The notes under the pieces were generated by a model. That model saw nothing but the letters and a program-made list of their open reading frames with translations, did not search any database and was not told the origin of the DNA. A DNA stretch of 42,838 nucleotides, from contig CACZEL010000018.1 in the NCBI GenBank assembly GCA_902780235.1, positions 1 to 42,838 on the forward strand, read 5' to 3'. The translations under genes and the position numbers were made by a program. This stretch comes from an uncultured Bacteroidales bacterium (GTDB lineage: Bacteria; Bacteroidota; Bacteroidia; Bacteroidales; Paludibacteraceae). Shown one piece after another: positions 38,631-42,838 of the stretch (the first letter of the stretch is position 1; every line of letters starts with the position of its first letter).

Positions 38631-38660
38631 CCTTTCAATTTTCACTTTTCACCTTTCATT
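38631..38660. repeat. Heptamer array (AAAAGTG words) between the two secreted-protein genes
   Basis: On the minus strand AAAGGTG, AAAAGTG, AAAATTG and AAAGG run at a 7-nt period from the stop of the large gene to the ribosome-binding site of the small one. Confidence 0.87.
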
Positions 38661-41600
38661 TAACTCGGTTTCCTTGTGCGTCGAATACTACGCCATCTTT
38701 GACGATGTACAAGATTCCATCAACCATCACTTTGCGTGCTCCACTAATCTCTAATCGCTCATCGCTAATCGTTTCAACGTCCGTTGGGGTTTGTGCGATC
38801 GGCGACAACTCCAACTCAAAGCGCTCATCGTACGTGCCTGCCGTCAGGTTAACGGTATAATCCGTCAATGCAAGGTTCGTGCGCGTGTCTGCGACTTTAT
38901 CTATAAGGACTACACCGGTTCCGTAAGTTCCATCCGGCAAAGCGAAGGTATAGTTGCCATCGGCAGCCATCTGTACACCAACCGGCAAGACCGTCACAGT
39001 GTCAGGGATACAGTTACCAGCCATCTTATAGAGTTCTCCCATCGTATAGATGTTCGCACTATTGGCATTGATCATCTTGCTCAAGTCCATATTGAGGTCG
39101 TAACCCATCGTTGCTCCAAACGCCATTCGGCTGATATAAGCCACATCGGCTTCACGCGCGCCTTGTTGGAGTACCAAACGGAGGGTTTGCTCTGTAGTTT
39201 CTTCCTCTTGATGACGTTTGGGAGCGGCAACAGGATTGTCTTGAATAACTACTAATGGGTTTCCTGTATTCCATTTTTGCCATGTAATATCACCTGCGTA
39301 TTGCACAAGGTATGCGTGAGTCGCAGGAATGGCACGATTTGTTGTACTTGTAACCGTGAATTGGGGTTCTCCTGCAGATACACGCCAAGTATAGAAATAT
39401 TTCAGACCATACGCTCCATATTTAGCGAGAGAGTCTTTGTATTGCTCATCTGTCAAATCTGGAGCAAAGAAAGTAGGTGCAACTATTTTAGTACTATCGA
39501 AACTCGGTGAGCCAATAATACGCCAGTTAGAGTCAATCGCACGTCTATCCCAGATTGGGTTATTCTCGCCTTCTGTCGGATCTACATCTTTTGATCTCTT
39601 ATGCCATTTGGTACATTTCAGAGAATCCAATGTTGTAGTAATAGAACCGCTTTCATTAGGTGCAATTGTTAAATCCTTGATGTTTGCCGAAGGGAAGTAC
39701 AAGGTTAGTTTTCCATTTCCTCCCAAAGAACCAGCGAAGCGGCGAGTACCTACACCTTCACCAGCTAAGTTAGTCAAACGAATCACATATCCCTGATTGG
39801 CTTTCAATGTATCAGTAAGATCAAGATCATACCACCAAGCATTGGTTTCTGCCCACCAACCCTTTTCTGCGCGTAGATCACCACGATAGGTCTGAATTAC
39901 CCACGAGTGACTATTTGAACTACCATTGCCGTATCCTTCAATACCGAAGATGTCTTTCACATGACATTCATATGGCAATGAAATCCAATAGTACTCATCA
40001 GTATAGTCCGGAGAAACGGCTTTGTCTGTCATTCTTCGATCTGTATTTACTCCATCTTCCCAATTCTTTTGCGATATCTCAAATGCAGTATAAACACGTG
40101 TGATATCAGTAAGGGGAGTAATAGAACCATTCCCATCTTTATCCCTGATATTCAACACTGTAGGAGCACCATTTTCCGTACGAACGACCATTAAGTTGGA
40201 TTGTAAATCAAATCCTTCAAAGTCTCCATTTGGTTCCCATGCTGCCAACAGCCGATTAGTTTTAAAGTCATAGGTAATAAGCACATGATATGGTTCGGTC
40301 GTCTTACCACCCATTAACTTTTTATCAGTAACCAAGTCAAAAGAAGTAACATATGTAGTGGAAATGGTTGCTGTTGCTTGACCTTTAATATTGGCATCAA
40401 TTGTATAAACCCATGCAGAAGCATCGTTGAAAGAGGCTTCTTCTCCATATGAATCGTCTTTGTTAGGATCTACATTCTCACCTTGTATCTTAATCTTTTT
40501 TCCGCTACCGGCAATGATAGAACGACTAAAATAGTTTGTCGACGGATTATATCCGAAACGTACGTTACCTCCCCATTCTGCACTATCGTAGTCATCAGTT
40601 TTAATGGTAACTCCGTCTGGGGCATTCTCGTCCGCCCCTAACTCTCCGGCCAAATTGTCGTTGTAATCATTTCCGACAGTAGCAATAACTGTTTGTCCAT
40701 TATCAAACCAATCTACCCAATAATAGTTAAACAATTCGCCTGGGAACACAAGCGTGTTCGGAGAGAAATACGTAAATTGTGTACCAATAGTACCATATCT
40801 TCCCTCTCCAGATATTAAGTAATTCGCCGTAGTTGCTTTACAACGTATATGATAATTTCCATCGTAGAAGACGAAATTATTAGTTGTATTACTTCCATTG
40901 AAATCTGCCACATAGACACTATCTTTAGTTATACCAGTGCGAGTGATGGTAGAAGCCATATCTGTCCATGTAGAACCTATTATGTGTTGCAGTGTCAATG
41001 TTCCTGCACTTTGTGCATAGAGCGAGAACTTACCTGCATTCATGAGTGTGTTTGAATAATATGTCTTCGCTCCGGCACAAGCTGATTTCAAACGATAGAA
41101 TTCCACACAAGGATCTATTTGGTGCGTATAACATTTCTTGTAGCCTTCTGTTTGTTGGATATCGTAGCAATTTCCTTCATAAGACGCTTTATCATGGCTC
41201 ATACCTCCATCATAAGTTTGCTGACTTCCATCACTATTTGCCAACATGAATTTATCATATTTAGAATCTAAGGTAACAAAATACCAATCATGTACTCCAT
41301 CATTTGCGATAAATTCAGTAACTGCTTCGCCTGGGAAAGCTGTGTTTTTAACCACATTATCGGCGCTACGGAACATATACAATTTCAATTCACTCCAATC
41401 GAACGTGTTTTGTACTTTAATCTTGTATTTCTCATATACCCGAATCTTCATATCTGCGGCACATAGATAAATGTCTTGTCCGTTGAATGTAAAATGAATG
41501 CGTGCAGAGATGGATTTCATACCTGCTGATGTCGGTGTATACGAAAACGTTCTACTTGTTCCGGAACCGGAAGGTGTACCAGCTAATTTAACACCATCTT

Positions 41601-42492
41601 CCCAAATCTCCAGGCCATCTAATCCTGTTAATGGAGAAACGGCATTTATCGTAAAGGTGGTATTGTCCCCAACATACAATTCATATGCATTGGATACTAC
41701 CTCAATTTTTATTCCGGTATTATAGAAGTCTCCCAAGTTTGCTCCTCCTGTCCAGTAATATGTACCATCTTTGCGACAATCTGAGTCAAAAGAATATGCA
41801 GTGGCATAAAAAGTGCCAGATTGGTTTTGTGAGCCACCGTTATTACAGTTTAATATATATTTTCGTCCTTCTGTTACATAATACGCATATACACCATTTG
41901 TTTTTGTGAGAGCACCTCCGCGCCATCCTCCGAATTCTTCTTCTTCAGCCCCTCCCCAATTTTTAAAAGAATAAACATAAGAATTTGCTTGGTGTGCTGC
42001 CCCACTATTCACGACTTGCGAAACTCGGCTATCATTTCCATCGTAAACATACGTATATGGATGATATACACTCCATGTAAATGTGGCATCATTAGTTACT
42101 GCTCCGCTTGGAACGCAGAGACAGTTCTGTGAATCGTAAGAACGATCCTTTGCGTACATTTTTCCTGAATAGTTATATTGCTGACTGTGATCGCTGGGGT
42201 TAAGACGAATTATCTGAAAGCCACCTATTCCGTCGCTTGGAACTTGGAAACGATAAATATTTGTGGTATAATATTCTGCCCCAATATAATTTCCTTTTGA
42301 ATTTCCTTGAGAGTCAAACCAGTTCATCTTTAATGTACAACTACTTGCCCAATTTGAGCAATTAGTTACATCAATATAGATATAACTTCCCTGATTGACA
42401 TTAGCCATTGTTGCCCACACCTGAGCTGTTAAACTTGTTACCAATAGCCCAATTGCTACCAATAACGATTTTAGAAATAAATGTTTTTTCAT
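38656..42492 (-). CDS. Large secreted multidomain protein with starch-binding-like module and C-terminal tail
   Basis: 1278 residues with a signal peptide (about 1-27, ending VWA). Several beta-rich segments follow, full of Asn, Thr, Tyr and Trp. YKIKVQNTFDWSELKLYMFR with NTAFPGEAV and a later Trp-Tyr strand resemble a family-26-like starch-binding module; two or three related stretches may be repeats. GWWAETNAWWYDLDLTDTLK with NQGYVIRL appears in the C-terminal half. No catalytic motif was found, so a glycan-binding or structural surface protein is likely. The end, ARKVMVDGILYIVKDGVVFD and AQGNRVK, is the tail shared with two other secreted proteins. The linker before it (ISDERLEISG) is encoded by a heptamer array. 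Confidence 0.8.
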   Translation of the reverse strand: MKKHLFLKSLLVAIGLLVTSLTAQVWATMANVNQGSYIYIDVTNCSNWASSCTLKMNWFDSQGNSKGNYIGAEYYTTNIYRFQVPSDGIGGFQIIRLNPSDHSQQYNYSGKMYAKDRSYDSQNCLCVPSGAVTNDATFTWSVYHPYTYVYDGNDSRVSQVVNSGAAHQANSYVYSFKNWGGAEEEEFGGWRGGALTKTNGVYAYYVTEGRKYILNCNNGGSQNQSGTFYATAYSFDSDCRKDGTYYWTGGANLGDFYNTGIKIEVVSNAYELYVGDNTTFTINAVSPLTGLDGLEIWEDGVKLAGTPSGSGTSRTFSYTPTSAGMKSISARIHFTFNGQDIYLCAADMKIRVYEKYKIKVQNTFDWSELKLYMFRSADNVVKNTAFPGEAVTEFIANDGVHDWYFVTLDSKYDKFMLANSDGSQQTYDGGMSHDKASYEGNCYDIQQTEGYKKCYTHQIDPCVEFYRLKSACAGAKTYYSNTLMNAGKFSLYAQSAGTLTLQHIIGSTWTDMASTITRTGITKDSVYVADFNGSNTTNNFVFYDGNYHIRCKATTANYLISGEGRYGTIGTQFTYFSPNTLVFPGELFNYYWVDWFDNGQTVIATVGNDYNDNLAGELGADENAPDGVTIKTDDYDSAEWGGNVRFGYNPSTNYFSRSIIAGSGKKIKIQGENVDPNKDDSYGEEASFNDASAWVYTIDANIKGQATATISTTYVTSFDLVTDKKLMGGKTTEPYHVLITYDFKTNRLLAAWEPNGDFEGFDLQSNLMVVRTENGAPTVLNIRDKDGNGSITPLTDITRVYTAFEISQKNWEDGVNTDRRMTDKAVSPDYTDEYYWISLPYECHVKDIFGIEGYGNGSSNSHSWVIQTYRGDLRAEKGWWAETNAWWYDLDLTDTLKANQGYVIRLTNLAGEGVGTRRFAGSLGGNGKLTLYFPSANIKDLTIAPNESGSITTTLDSLKCTKWHKRSKDVDPTEGENNPIWDRRAIDSNWRIIGSPSFDSTKIVAPTFFAPDLTDEQYKDSLAKYGAYGLKYFYTWRVSAGEPQFTVTSTTNRAIPATHAYLVQYAGDITWQKWNTGNPLVVIQDNPVAAPKRHQEEETTEQTLRLVLQQGAREADVAYISRMAFGATMGYDLNMDLSKMINANSANIYTMGELYKMAGNCIPDTVTVLPVGVQMAADGNYTFALPDGTYGTGVVLIDKVADTRTNLALTDYTVNLTAGTYDERFELELSPIAQTPTDVETISDERLEISGARKVMVDGILYIVKDGVVFDAQGNRVK
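38743..38774. repeat. In-frame heptamer array before the C-terminal tail (CGATTAG words)
   Basis: On the coding strand CGATTAG, CGATGAG, CGATTAG and AGATTAG at a 7-nt period, translated as ISDERLEIS between the body and the export-type tail. Confidence 0.85.
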
Positions 42493-42838
42493 AATAGATT
42501 ATATTTTTAGTTCGTTAATTATCTTTTTTCTCTTTCCCTGCATAACACCAAGCTTCAATCAAGTTAGCTATCTCCCCTGCCCAATTTTCATTAAAGCGGG
42601 TTTGGATCCCTTTTGGCGCTACGCGCGGGTTATTATCTTTCTTGCTTTGCGCTTTCTGCACTTTTGCACTTTCCGGTTCTGCTCGCGGGGCTAATTCCCC
42701 GCGCTTTCCTCATCCTATAGTTTTTTCTTCGTCTATTATCCCCGAATCGTATTCGGGTTTCTTTGTTCTGTGCTCGGAGCGTCAGATCCGAGGTTTCGTC
42801 CATTGTCCCGGCATTGGATGCCGACTTATTAAAAATTT
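42493..42838 (-). other. Unassigned hairpin-rich region upstream of the large secreted-protein gene
   Basis: No gene could be assigned. Four short perfect dyads occur: CGCGGGG/CCCCGCG (42684-42703), CCCGAAT/ATTCGGG (42741-42757), CTCGGA/TCCGAG (42773-42792) and CGGCAT/ATGCCG (42809-42823). On the minus strand the spacers after the last two 3-nt-loop hairpins are alike (GGGACAATGGACGAA and GGGGATAATAGACGAA). A minus-strand frame is open from the window edge to a stop at 42633-42635 and another ends at 42515-42517; neither matches a family I know. No promoter box is visible. Confidence 0.5.

Noticed and set aside
42633-42838. Minus-strand frame open from the window edge as a gene
   Set aside because: Its translation is basic and matches no family I know. 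It crosses several perfect hairpins, so a structured or repeat sequence is at least as likely. It cannot be settled without the sequence beyond 42838.

Overview
The window looks like a chromosomal segment of an uncultured or little-studied Bacteroidales bacterium. The evidence is the gene families (DUF4954, DUF4295, paired Skp/OmpH, the type IX secretion protein PorG, two ExbD copies), the gene order uppS-bamA-skp-skp beside porG as in Porphyromonas, and fourteen promoters of the Bacteroidetes type (TTTG, then exactly 20 nt, then TAnnTTTG). Almost all of it is core housekeeping DNA. I see no prophage, insertion sequence or CRISPR array.

Layout. 1-2.7 kb: the 5' end of a secreted protein, then an ExbB-membrane protein-ExbD-ExbD proton-channel operon. 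2.9-6.4 kb: tRNA-Ser, a tatD-queA-rlmL operon and a second tRNA-Ser. 6.4-8.5 kb: murF and a coiled-coil membrane protein. 8.6-20.5 kb: one long leftward operon, read in the order dnaN, DUF4954, rnz, radA, porG, uppS, bamA, skp, skp, a 40-codon ORF and an MFS transporter, between one promoter and one terminator. murI diverges from it through an interleaved promoter. 21.5-23.2 kb: a small islet with a FISUMP-like secreted protein and a RhuM remnant, flanked by near-identical terminator hairpins. 23.2-30 kb: sufB-aqpZ behind tRNA-Cys, then MTAN-like, rlmI, exonuclease and CotH genes in one leftward operon. 30-34.2 kb: initiator tRNA abutting a secreted nuclease, then GNAT, Fur, YugP and tRNA-Arg leftward, and tRNA-Lys. 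34.2-38 kb: a cell-wall-sugar cluster (AmgK-, RapZ-C- and MurU-like), a lipid kinase, and the rpmB-rpmG-DUF4295 ribosomal operon. 38.2-42.8 kb: a 1278-residue secreted protein, a small C-terminally anchored protein and an unassigned hairpin-rich leader.

The most unusual layer lies across the genes. About twenty loci carry degenerate near-tandem arrays of a 7-nt word (a few 8 nt, one 11 nt). Each locus uses its own word but most keep the same period. Arrays sit at ribosome-binding sites, across stop codons, in a signal-peptide core and, in frame, in protein linkers where a 7-nt period becomes a heptapeptide repeat. rpmB carries a fresh 8-bp tandem duplication that frameshifts it, possibly the first step of the same process. 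A second, GC-rich palindromic element is inserted in frame in at least two genes. Other signals: two terminators whose loop and T-tract also form the -33 box and spacer of the next promoter; an initiator tRNA whose 3' end is 1 nt from a start codon; two tRNAs with the G19-C56 elbow pair changed to A19-U56; and three unrelated secreted proteins ending in the same ~25-residue tail, likely a type IX export signal given porG.

All functional calls rest on motif recognition by eye. No database search was run.
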